64,000 nt of DNA from JAJPJE01 sp963724985 (GTDB taxonomy: Bacteria; Acidobacteriota; Terriglobia; Terriglobales; Acidobacteriaceae), in the NCBI GenBank assembly GCA_963724985.1, contig CAVRWV010000006.1, positions 1 through 64,000 on the forward strand, in the 5' to 3' direction. The position numbers were made by a program, and so were the translations under genes. The notes beneath the pieces are model-generated. The model was given only the letters and a program-made list of their open reading frames with translations, was not told where the DNA came from and made no database searches. This document shows, piece after piece, positions 57,744 through 64,000 of the stretch (positions are counted from its first letter, which is position 1; every line of letters begins with the position of its first letter).

Positions 57744-58407
57744 ATGCCTACAGACTTCCAGTCGGAACTGACGCAACAGCGCAACGAGATGGTGGATGCG
57801 CAACTGCGCAGACGCGGGATCCATGACGAGCGTGTGCTACGCGCAATGGAGATTGTGCCGCGGCATGAATTCGTTCCGTGGCAACTGCAGCGCGAGGCAT
57901 ATCAAGATTCGCCGGTTCCGATTGGCGAAGGCCAGACCATTTCTCAGCCATACATTGTGGCGCATATGCTTGAGGCTTTGCGGTTGGGTCCGGAGAGATC
58001 GCGTACTGGAAGTAGGGACGGGTACGGGATACGAAGCTGCGGTGATGAGTCGCATCGTGCGAGAGGTGTACACAATCGAACGCTTCCCGAGCCTCGCCGA
58101 AGCCGCAAAGAAGATCTTCGATCGGCTTGGATACACGAACATACACGTGGTGATCGGGGATGGAAGTCGGGGTTACGCGGACGCAGCACCGTACGATGCA
58201 ATTATCGTGGCCGCAGCGGCTCCGCGCGTTCCGGATGCGCTGGTGGAGCAACTCAAAGACGGTGGAAGAGCGATAGTTCCGGTTGGCGAGGCCGATCTGC
58301 AGCAGTTGAGGCTGATCAGTAAGAACGATGGAGCCATTCAGAGAAAGACGCTCGACGCGTGCCGTTTTGTGCCCCTGGTGGGAGAAGAGGGCTACGCCGA
58401 GCGGTAG
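57744..58407 (+). CDS. pcm: Protein-L-isoaspartate O-methyltransferase, one frame error
   Basis: About 220 aa. N-terminal QRNEMVDAQLRRRGIHDERV, VPRHEFVPWQLQREAYQDSPVPIGEGQTISQPYIVAHM (as blocks), then the SAM motif LEVGTGTGYEAAVMSRIV, VYTIERFPSLAEAAKKIF, VVIGDGSRGY, YDAIIVAAAAPRVPDALVEQL. Repairs isoaspartyl residues. One extra A near 57996 (GGAGAGATC for GGAGGATC) shifts the frame between LRLGPE and DRVLEVGTG. Follows tamB by 13 bases, a linkage with outer-membrane biogenesis genes that may be operonic only. Confidence 0.92.
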
Positions 58408-58463
58408 CACGCCGCTTGGCATTGGCGATCGGCCAGTAATTCGCTCTAATTTAGAATGAACCC

Positions 58464-59327
58464 GTGGCTCTGATTCACAACGTTGCAACTACCCTCGAAA
58501 TGATCAAGTGGGAACACTCTGTCTTTGCGCTTCCGTTCGCGCTTTGCGGAGCGATGCTGGCTGCTGGCGGGATCCCCACCGGACATCAACTTCTATGGAT
58601 CGTGGTCGCAATGGTCGCGGCGCGCTCGGCGGCGATGGCATTTAACCGGCTTGCTGACGCCACTATCGATGCCGCGAATCCCCGAACCCAGATGCGGGCG
58701 TTGCCTGCGGGAACACTCTCGCGACAATTCGTAGCGTCGTTCACATTGGTCGCTTGCGCGCTGTTCATCTTTGCGGCATCAAGATTGAATCACCTTGCTC
58801 TGTTGCTTTCGCCGGTGGCGCTTGCCGTGTTGCTCTCGTATTCCTATACGAAAAGGTTTACGCGCTGGTCTCACCTCGTACTCGGATTCGCGCTGGGCAT
58901 TGCTCCGTCAGCGGCATGGATCGCGGTGCGCGGATCGCTCGATCCGCGAATCCTGATTCTGACGGCTGCGGTTACGTTCTGGGTGGGTGGATTCGACGTG
59001 CTCTATGCGTGTCAGGATTACGAGTTCGATCGGAACCACGGGCTACACTCTGTCCCGCGCTATATCGGAATTCCGAAAGCGTTGACGTTCGCGCGACTAC
59101 TGCACCTGGCGATGATCGGCTTGCTGATCTGGCTGGCTGTGGCTTTTCATCTCGGCGCGCTCGCGTTTATCGGAATTGCTGCGGTGGCGCTATTGCTCGG
59201 ATATGAGCATTCGCTGGTATCGCATGACGACCTAAGCAAGTTGAATGCGGCGTTCTTCACGATGAACGGAGTGATCTCGGTGGTGTTCTTCGCGTTCGTG
59301 GCGGGGGATTTGCTGGTGCGAAGGTAG
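58464..59327 (+). CDS. UbiA-family prenyltransferase, likely menaquinone pathway
   Basis: 287 aa, GTG start at 58464. Multi-helix membrane protein with the first Asp-rich motif in NRLADATIDAANPRT and the second in YACQDYEFDRNHGLHSVP, both characteristic of 4-hydroxybenzoate-type prenyltransferases. MqnE, for the futalosine route, is 1.4 kb downstream, so this is a candidate MqnP acting on that pathway's naphthoate rather than UbiA of ubiquinone. A TTTAGAAT stretch 20 bases upstream resembles a -10 box. Confidence 0.85.
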   Translation: MALIHNVATTLEMIKWEHSVFALPFALCGAMLAAGGIPTGHQLLWIVVAMVAARSAAMAFNRLADATIDAANPRTQMRALPAGTLSRQFVASFTLVACALFIFAASRLNHLALLLSPVALAVLLSYSYTKRFTRWSHLVLGFALGIAPSAAWIAVRGSLDPRILILTAAVTFWVGGFDVLYACQDYEFDRNHGLHSVPRYIGIPKALTFARLLHLAMIGLLIWLAVAFHLGALAFIGIAAVALLLGYEHSLVSHDDLSKLNAAFFTMNGVISVVFFAFVAGDLLVRR

Positions 59328-59353
59328 GAGCGCGGAGTTGGCGAGTTTGGGTC

Positions 59354-59434
59354 GCCCCACCGGGGCTTGTGAAGGTTCTGCTTTCACCACCCAGACCTTA
59401 CGGTCTGGGCTTACGAATAACGCCGCTCCGCGGC
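59354..59434. terminator. Cluster of hairpins between convergent genes
   Basis: Three short perfect inverted repeats lie in the 126-base gap between the UbiA gene and the convergent LssY_C gene: GCCCC-acc-GGGGC (59354-59366), CCCAGACC-ttac-GGTCTGGG (59390-59409) and GCCGC-tcc-GCGGC (59422-59434). No strong T run follows, but placement between convergent genes suits a bidirectional terminator. The middle element looks like a dispersed intergenic repeat. Confidence 0.45.
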
Positions 59435-59453
59435 TCGGGTAGGCTAACGCGCA

Positions 59454-60626
59454 TCACTTCAACTCCATCACTAACACGCGTCCATCGGAATGAAAGCTCC
59501 CGCCTGTAGCGGTGAGTGCGGTTTGTATCGGATCCTTCGGAAGGACGTAGGTACTGGCCCCCACCAGCCCCGTTTCTCCAAGCGTTGATCCGACGAACTC
59601 TCTTTCGAGATCGACGTTCGGATCGATCTTATGCGTCACGCTTCCGTTGCGTTGATCCTTCTCGAAACCGATATCATGCGTGGCGGCGCCGACCCAAACC
59701 GTCTGTCCGTTGAAATCAAACGGGGCCTTCCAGACGCGCAAATGGTTCCGACTCTCGACGACCTGTACCGGCTCCGCGCGGGCAAATCCGAAATCCTGGG
59801 AACGGCCGAAGAGACTCAATTCGCTCATCGGCATTTCCGTATAAGTCTTGTTCGAGAGCGTCGACAAAGCGGCGTGAAGAATCGCGTCTTGTTTGTTCTT
59901 GTCGACCAGCACCCAGCCGCCCTGCTGGAAGACGTCTTTCAATTTGTCTTCGGGCCCGATGATCAGGAAGTTGACCATGTCGCCCTTGTTCCCGGCCTCA
60001 TCGTTTACGCGACGTGGAATTTTGTCGAACAGGTCGGTGGGCACACTAAGCGGCTTGGTTGCGGCTTCCGAGCTTGCGACCGCTTTGGCGGGCACAATCT
60101 TGATCTCCGCATTGAACTGCCCGCTGCCGGATTCGTTGGAGGCCTGATTGATACCCAGAAAAAGCCGCCCGGAACGATTGGCATCGAATGTCTTTTCGGG
60201 GCCGACGAGAAAGGGAACTGTATTCGGATCGTTGCCGATTCGCCCGATCAACGCGCCGCGCCCAGCTTCGTTTACCGGAAGCGCGCGCAGCGTATCTTTC
60301 CATGTACGCGTGATCCCTTGCGGACCTACCGCGGCATTCTCCATGTAGTTCAACTGTCCGGTGCTGGAGACCGTGACATGATCGCCCGCGATCAGATCGA
60401 TGCTGGTATCTGTCCACGGCTGCTGTCCTGAAATTTTCACCTTCGAGTCGAGTTTCCGCTTGCCGTTCGCGGTCTTATTCTCGACGGCGGGTGCGGTGGT
60501 TGAACTCACGGGAGCTTGCGTGGACTGGGCATTCTGTTGGCCGGGTTGAAGTCCTTGCGGCACTTCGAACTGAGCATATGCGCTGATTGCGAGCAAGAGC
60601 GACAAGATCAAGATCAACGAAGTCAT
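59454..60626 (-). CDS. Secreted LssY C-terminal-domain protein (paralogue 2)
   Basis: 390 aa with signal peptide (LILILSLLLAISAYAQ). N-terminal PA-IL/lectin-like segment (KVKISGQQPWTDTSIDLIAGDHVTVSSTGQLNY as blocks; IGRIGNDPNTVPFLVGPEKTF; NRSGRLFLGIN) followed by the LssY_C domain (GDMVNFLIIGPEDKLKDVF, TYTEMPMSELSLFG, NHLRVWKAPFDFNGQTVWVGAATHDIG, FHSDGRVLVMEL). The HLRVWKAP and VWVGAATHDIG blocks line up with HIRAWHW and IWIGATTHDVG of the paralogue at 16331-17860. Role unknown. Confidence 0.75.
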   Translation of the reverse strand: MTSLILILSLLLAISAYAQFEVPQGLQPGQQNAQSTQAPVSSTTAPAVENKTANGKRKLDSKVKISGQQPWTDTSIDLIAGDHVTVSSTGQLNYMENAAVGPQGITRTWKDTLRALPVNEAGRGALIGRIGNDPNTVPFLVGPEKTFDANRSGRLFLGINQASNESGSGQFNAEIKIVPAKAVASSEAATKPLSVPTDLFDKIPRRVNDEAGNKGDMVNFLIIGPEDKLKDVFQQGGWVLVDKNKQDAILHAALSTLSNKTYTEMPMSELSLFGRSQDFGFARAEPVQVVESRNHLRVWKAPFDFNGQTVWVGAATHDIGFEKDQRNGSVTHKIDPNVDLEREFVGSTLGETGLVGASTYVLPKDPIQTALTATGGSFHSDGRVLVMELK

Positions 60627-60772
60627 CGAACACCAGCCTGGTGCGCGCCGTGAGTTGCGCCGTACTTCAATATTCTAAGGCTATTGATGCCGAGCCGAAT
60701 GCAAGGATGGGGAACTCGGCTGCGCACAAAGCCGTGTGACGAGCGCCCCGGGCTACGGTATCATCTTAGGTG

Positions 60773-61909
60773 ATGGCCGAAGCCGCGCTCCATGCCTTCC
60801 AAACCGACGATGCTCGACTGAATCCGCTTTACGAAAAGATTCTTGCGAGCGAGCGACTGAACTCAGAAGAAGCGCTCGCGCTTTACCAGTCGAAGGACAT
60901 CTTAGCTCTGGGATGGCTTGCGAACCATGTTCGCGAGCGGATGCATGGCGACCGTGCGTATTTCAACGTCAACCGGCACATCAATCCAACTAACGTCTGT
61001 GTGGCATATTGCCGCTTATGCGCTTTCGGGCGAAAGAAAGACGCTCCGGGCGCCTACACGATGGCGCTGGAGGAGGCGTGGGAGTCGGCCGCTTCCGGGT
61101 ATTCGGAAGCAGTAACGGAATTTCACATCGTTGGCGGACTCCATCCTGATCTGCCGTTCGAGTATTTCCTGGATCTCGTTTCGGGTTTAAAGCAGCGCTT
61201 CCCGCAGGTACACCTAAAGGCGTTCACGATGGTCGAGGTTGCATTCCTGGCGAAGCGGGCTAAGCTTTCGATTCGCGAGACGCTGCAGAAGCTGAAGGCC
61301 GCCGGAGTGGATTCGTTGCCGGGCGGTGGCGCAGAGATTTTCGCGGAGCGCGTGCGGCATATTATCTGCGATCACAAAATCGATGGCAGCCAGTGGATCG
61401 ACACGGCGCGCATTGCGCATGAACTCGGGCTGAAATCTAATGCCACTATGTTGTACGGTCACATCGAAAATGATGAAGATCGCGTCGATCACCTGATGAG
61501 GTTGCGAGCGCTTCAGGACGAGACGCACGGATTCCAGACATTTATTCCGCTCGCATTTCATCCGGACAACACGCCGTTGAGTCATCTGCCATGGACAACA
61601 GGTTTCGATGACATCAAGCAGATTGCTGTTTCGCGTCTCGTACTCGACAACTTTCCACACATCAAGTCGTATTGGCAGATGATGACACCAAAGATCGCTC
61701 AGATTTCTTTGCGCTTCGGAGCGGATGACATCGACGGCACCGTAGTGGAAGAAAAGATCTATCACGATGCAGGCGCGGAAACACCGCAGGGTCTTCGTCG
61801 TAAGGATCTCGTGCGTTTGATCACGGAAGCGGGCCGCGAGCCGATTGAACGCGACACTCTCTACCGCCCTGTAACGCGAACAGAGACCACCTTCACCATC
61901 TCCGTCTAG
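60773..61909 (+). CDS. mqnE: Aminodeoxyfutalosine synthase
   Basis: 378 aa; ATG 60773 (a GTG three bases upstream is the alternative). Radical SAM cluster C-x3-C-x2-C in NVCVAYCRLCAFGRKKD, preceded by INPTN; EFHIVGGLHPDLPFEYFLDLV, LPGGGAEIFAERVR, ATMLYGHIENDEDRVDHL, IPLAFHPDNTPLSHLP and SYWQMMTPKIAQISLRFGADDIDGTVVEE (as blocks) are all characteristic of MqnE, which joins SAM and chorismate-derived 3-[(1-carboxyvinyl)oxy]benzoate to make aminodeoxyfutalosine in the alternative menaquinone pathway. Confidence 0.95.
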   Translation: MAEAALHAFQTDDARLNPLYEKILASERLNSEEALALYQSKDILALGWLANHVRERMHGDRAYFNVNRHINPTNVCVAYCRLCAFGRKKDAPGAYTMALEEAWESAASGYSEAVTEFHIVGGLHPDLPFEYFLDLVSGLKQRFPQVHLKAFTMVEVAFLAKRAKLSIRETLQKLKAAGVDSLPGGGAEIFAERVRHIICDHKIDGSQWIDTARIAHELGLKSNATMLYGHIENDEDRVDHLMRLRALQDETHGFQTFIPLAFHPDNTPLSHLPWTTGFDDIKQIAVSRLVLDNFPHIKSYWQMMTPKIAQISLRFGADDIDGTVVEEKIYHDAGAETPQGLRRKDLVRLITEAGREPIERDTLYRPVTRTETTFTISV

Positions 61910-62113
61910 CCCAGTACGGAATCGCGGTGCACACGTACAGAATTGTGCAGTGCCGCTGATCGCCTAAGTGCAAGTGTGGTAGCACTTTGCGCGCCAACAT
62001 AATGACAAAGGAAAGCAACGTTCACAGGCGCCACTCGCTTCTTATCTTTCAGGTGTAGAATCCTTTACCACAAAGGGCGATGGGCGGGGCAAGCTCCTGC
62101 TTTCGAGGCTTGA
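61910..62113. other. Intergenic region before HPF-sigma gene
   Basis: 204 bases without a gene. It holds a small hairpin AAGTGC-(10 nt)-GCACTT at 61966-61987 and, at about 62055-62060, a TAGAAT -10-like box. The TTCTTATC before it is not a convincing -35. The promoter for the HPF-sigma gene must lie here. Confidence 0.35.
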
Positions 62114-63160
62114 ATGAATGTCCACGTCAGCTACAAGCTGTCAAAAACTCCCGATGTCGAACGAGAAATCAACCAACATATTCAGAAGCTCGAAACGCGG
62201 CTTCAGGTGTTCCGTCCTGACCTGGTCCATCTACACGCAGTCATAGAGGAGAAGCCAGCGCGCACTGGAATTGAAGTGCGTCTGGATCTCCGCTTGCCCT
62301 CGGGAGACATTGCTGCCTCCGACGTGGCACCGACTACGGATACTGCGATCAAGGGAGCCTTTGAAGACCTGCTCGAGCGGGTCACCAAGCACAAGGATCT
62401 GCTACGCGCTCATCATAAGTGGCCGAATCGGCGCAGAGCTGGCCAGACACCTGTCATTGCAGAGATGCCGTTCGAAGAAACTCTGGCAGCAGTTCAACCT
62501 AGAGCTTCGGAAGAGGATATCAGCACTTATTTAGATGCAAACTTGCCGCGCCTGCGGAGGTTTGTGGATCGCGAGATCGTTTACCGCGAGGCGAATGGCG
62601 ACCTGCAGCCCGATCAGTTGCGAGCAGACGAGATCATCGACGAAGCGATAGCGAATGCGCTGGACCACCATGAGAAACCTGAGAAGCTGGCGGTAGAGGC
62701 CTGGTTATACCGATTGACTCTGCGCGCATTGCAGGATTTATCGAGTCGCAGTCGCGAGGAGGTTGATTCAATAAGTCTCGATGATCGTGCCCGAGTCTTT
62801 GAGATGTCGCCGACGAGCAACGACGAAACGCGGCTCGAGTTTCATCAGCCTGACGAATCAGTGCTGCACGAGCAGATTATTCCTAATCGCGGTATCTCAA
62901 CTCCGGAAGATACGGCTGCGCAAAGTGAAGTCATTACTTTGATTGAGCGCGCGCTTCGTGGAACCAAACCGTACGATCGAGAAGCTTTTCTCCTGTTCAC
63001 GATCGAGGGGTTCACGGTGGATGAGATTGTTGCCATCAGTAACCGGCCCCAGGATGCAGTACGCAAATCTATCCAGGCTGCACGAGAATACTTACGACGC
63101 AACCTGCCTGTAGCAAGTCACCTGAAAGACAAGTTACTCGAGCACTCCAAAGCTGTTTAG
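62114..63160 (+). CDS. Fusion of HPF/RaiA ribosome-hibernation domain with sigma-70-like domains
   Basis: 348 aa from ATG 62114. Residues about 1-105 match the S30AE/HPF family (MNVHVSYKLSKTPDVEREIN, HIQKLETRLQVFRPDLVHLH, EVRLDLRLPSGDIAASD, IKGAFEDLLERVTKHKDLLR). After a linker, about 150-235 resembles sigma-70 region 2 (YLDANLPRLRRFVDREIVYR, RADEIIDEAIANALDHHEKP, VEAWLYRLTLRALQDLSSRS), and about 280-340 resembles region 4 with a helix-turn-helix (REAFLLFTIEGFTVDEIVAI, PQDAVRKSIQAAREYLRRNL). The chain is one intact frame, so the fusion is not a frame artefact. Possibly a regulator linking ribosome hibernation to transcription; the sigma part may be non-functional. A baeRF-type gene follows 27 bases later. 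Confidence 0.8.
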   Translation: MNVHVSYKLSKTPDVEREINQHIQKLETRLQVFRPDLVHLHAVIEEKPARTGIEVRLDLRLPSGDIAASDVAPTTDTAIKGAFEDLLERVTKHKDLLRAHHKWPNRRRAGQTPVIAEMPFEETLAAVQPRASEEDISTYLDANLPRLRRFVDREIVYREANGDLQPDQLRADEIIDEAIANALDHHEKPEKLAVEAWLYRLTLRALQDLSSRSREEVDSISLDDRARVFEMSPTSNDETRLEFHQPDESVLHEQIIPNRGISTPEDTAAQSEVITLIERALRGTKPYDREAFLLFTIEGFTVDEIVAISNRPQDAVRKSIQAAREYLRRNLPVASHLKDKLLEHSKAV

Positions 63161-63186
63161 GCCATATGGTCGCAAGGAGCTGTGCC

Positions 63187-64000
63187 ATGATCACACGCGA
63201 AACACTTCGCGAAATTGCTGCTTTTCAATCGCCATCACATGATGCCGTTACCTTTTATTTCCAGCCAGTGGCGCCGCAGGACAAGTCGCACCGGCAAGAC
63301 GCAATTCTCGTGAAGGATCTGGTGAGAAATGCTGTTCAGACAGCCGAGAGGAACGGGAGAAATGGAGATCTTCTCGATACGTTGAACCGTATTCTGTCGC
63401 TCTCCGAGCATCTGCACGGCAATCAGGGAAAGGCGAAAGCAGTGTTTGCGTGTGGCTCGCAAGGGTACTGGAGGGAGTTCGATTTTCCATCGCAACTTCC
63501 TGAAACTCGGTTGATCGTGAATCAGCGCTTCCATGTCACGCCGATGACCGGGTTGAATGATGTGCTGGGGAAAACCTCGATAGTGCTGATCGATCGCACG
63601 AAAGCACGCATGTTTGAGCTGCAGATGAATGAGATTCGCGAAGTGGCGGACTTGGTCAATGGTCTTACACGTCGTGGACGCAGCGACGGATTCCTCGGAT
63701 TCGATGCTGGACATGCGGAGCGGCGAGTAGATAACGAGATTGCGGCTCACTATCGGCGGGTAGGCGAGCGACTGATGGAGTTGTACGGGAACGGTGCAGC
63801 GGAGTATCTGATCCTGGGTTGCCATGAAGAAGCGCGCAACGACATCGAAAAGGAATTACATCCGTATCTGCGGCAACGGTTGATTGGACACTTTGTAGCG
63901 GAGGCTGCGCAGGTCTCACCAGACGAGGTGCGGCAGAATGCGAAGCGAATTCTTGCTGAGCACCGCCGGCGCATGTGCCAGGAAATCGTGGGCGAAGTTC
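63187..64000 (+). CDS. baeRF-type (archaeo-eukaryotic release factor-like) protein, 3' partial
   Basis: At least 271 aa, open to the window edge. ATG 63187 has a good AAGGAG at 63175-63180. The order of blocks, VFACGSQGYWREFDFP, VIDRTKARMFELQ-type (read TSIVLIDRTKARMFELQMN), GFDAGHAERRVDNEIAAHYRR, ERLMELYGNGAAEYLILGCHE, IEKELHPYLRQRLIGHF and the ending Arg-rich helix, resembles the bacterial eRF1/Pelota-like (baeRF) family proposed to act in ribosome rescue. I do not see a GGQ motif, which some baeRFs lack. Close behind the HPF-sigma gene, it suggests a ribosome-stress module. Confidence 0.7.
   Translation, partial: MITRETLREIAAFQSPSHDAVTFYFQPVAPQDKSHRQDAILVKDLVRNAVQTAERNGRNGDLLDTLNRILSLSEHLHGNQGKAKAVFACGSQGYWREFDFPSQLPETRLIVNQRFHVTPMTGLNDVLGKTSIVLIDRTKARMFELQMNEIREVADLVNGLTRRGRSDGFLGFDAGHAERRVDNEIAAHYRRVGERLMELYGNGAAEYLILGCHEEARNDIEKELHPYLRQRLIGHFVAEAAQVSPDEVRQNAKRILAEHRRRMCQEIVGEV

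Overview
The window looks like chromosomal DNA of an Acidobacteriota (Terriglobia/Koribacter-like) bacterium. This is inferred from gene content only: an Omp85-SurA-TamB array, futalosine-type menaquinone genes, two LssY C-terminal-domain proteins, a PadR/HAAS pair and short intergenic repeats. It is moderately GC-rich, densely coded and Gram-negative in character. I see no rRNA, tRNA, CRISPR array, phage or insertion sequence.

Layout. (1) 1-13.7 kb, plus strand: a signalling block. A giant hybrid histidine kinase with about a dozen tandem HAMP units (5' end outside the window) is followed by a REC-PAS-PAS kinase, a lone receiver, a porin-like outer-membrane protein behind a textbook Pho-box-like direct repeat, a secreted cupredoxin-like protein, and an OmpR-type regulator/sensor kinase pair. 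(2) 13.9-17.9 kb: an orphan minus-strand gene, an N-terminally truncated amidohydrolase, a radical SAM/SPASM protein and a secreted LssY_C protein. (3) 18.2-26.2 kb, plus strand: a six-gene citrate-type operon (HD protein, MmgE/PrpD, single-chain aconitase-like hydratase, isocitrate/isopropylmalate-type dehydrogenase, CitD-CitE fusion, CitF). (4) 35.7-26.2 kb, minus strand, convergent with (3): asd, a membrane-anchored methyltransferase, lysC, dapB, a cyclic-2,3-diphosphoglycerate-synthetase-like GTPase, argF, arcC, pyrB, rocD. This block joins aspartate-family amino-acid synthesis to carbamoyl-phosphate and ornithine metabolism. (5) 35.8-49.6 kb, mostly minus: AI-2E-type permease, shikimate kinase, PadR/HAAS, a GDSL-esterase/polysaccharide-deacetylase fusion, an alpha/beta hydrolase, a VOC protein, an ECF sigma/anti-sigma pair, an MFS transporter and a ThiF-type E1 enzyme. 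(6) 49.8-58.4 kb, plus: outer-membrane biogenesis (BamA/TamA, SurA-like, TamB) running into pcm. (7) 58.5-64 kb: a UbiA prenyltransferase and MqnE (menaquinone), a second LssY_C protein, then an unusual HPF-sigma-like fusion followed by a baeRF-type protein that runs off the window end.

A striking property is the number of single-base frame disruptions in otherwise well-conserved genes. I place about fourteen, mostly one-base insertions outside homopolymers: in the HAMP kinase, MmgE/PrpD, aconitase, CitDE, rocD, VOC, BamA/TamA, TamB and pcm genes. The flanking sequence of each gene is intact and conserved, so sequence or assembly error is the simplest explanation, but real decay cannot be excluded from sequence alone. 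Gene boundaries below are given for the repaired genes.

The most interesting candidates are the ribosome-hibernation-domain/sigma-domain fusion with its baeRF neighbour, the citrate operon with its CitD-CitE fusion, and the carbamoyl-phosphate block with the GTPase of uncertain role.
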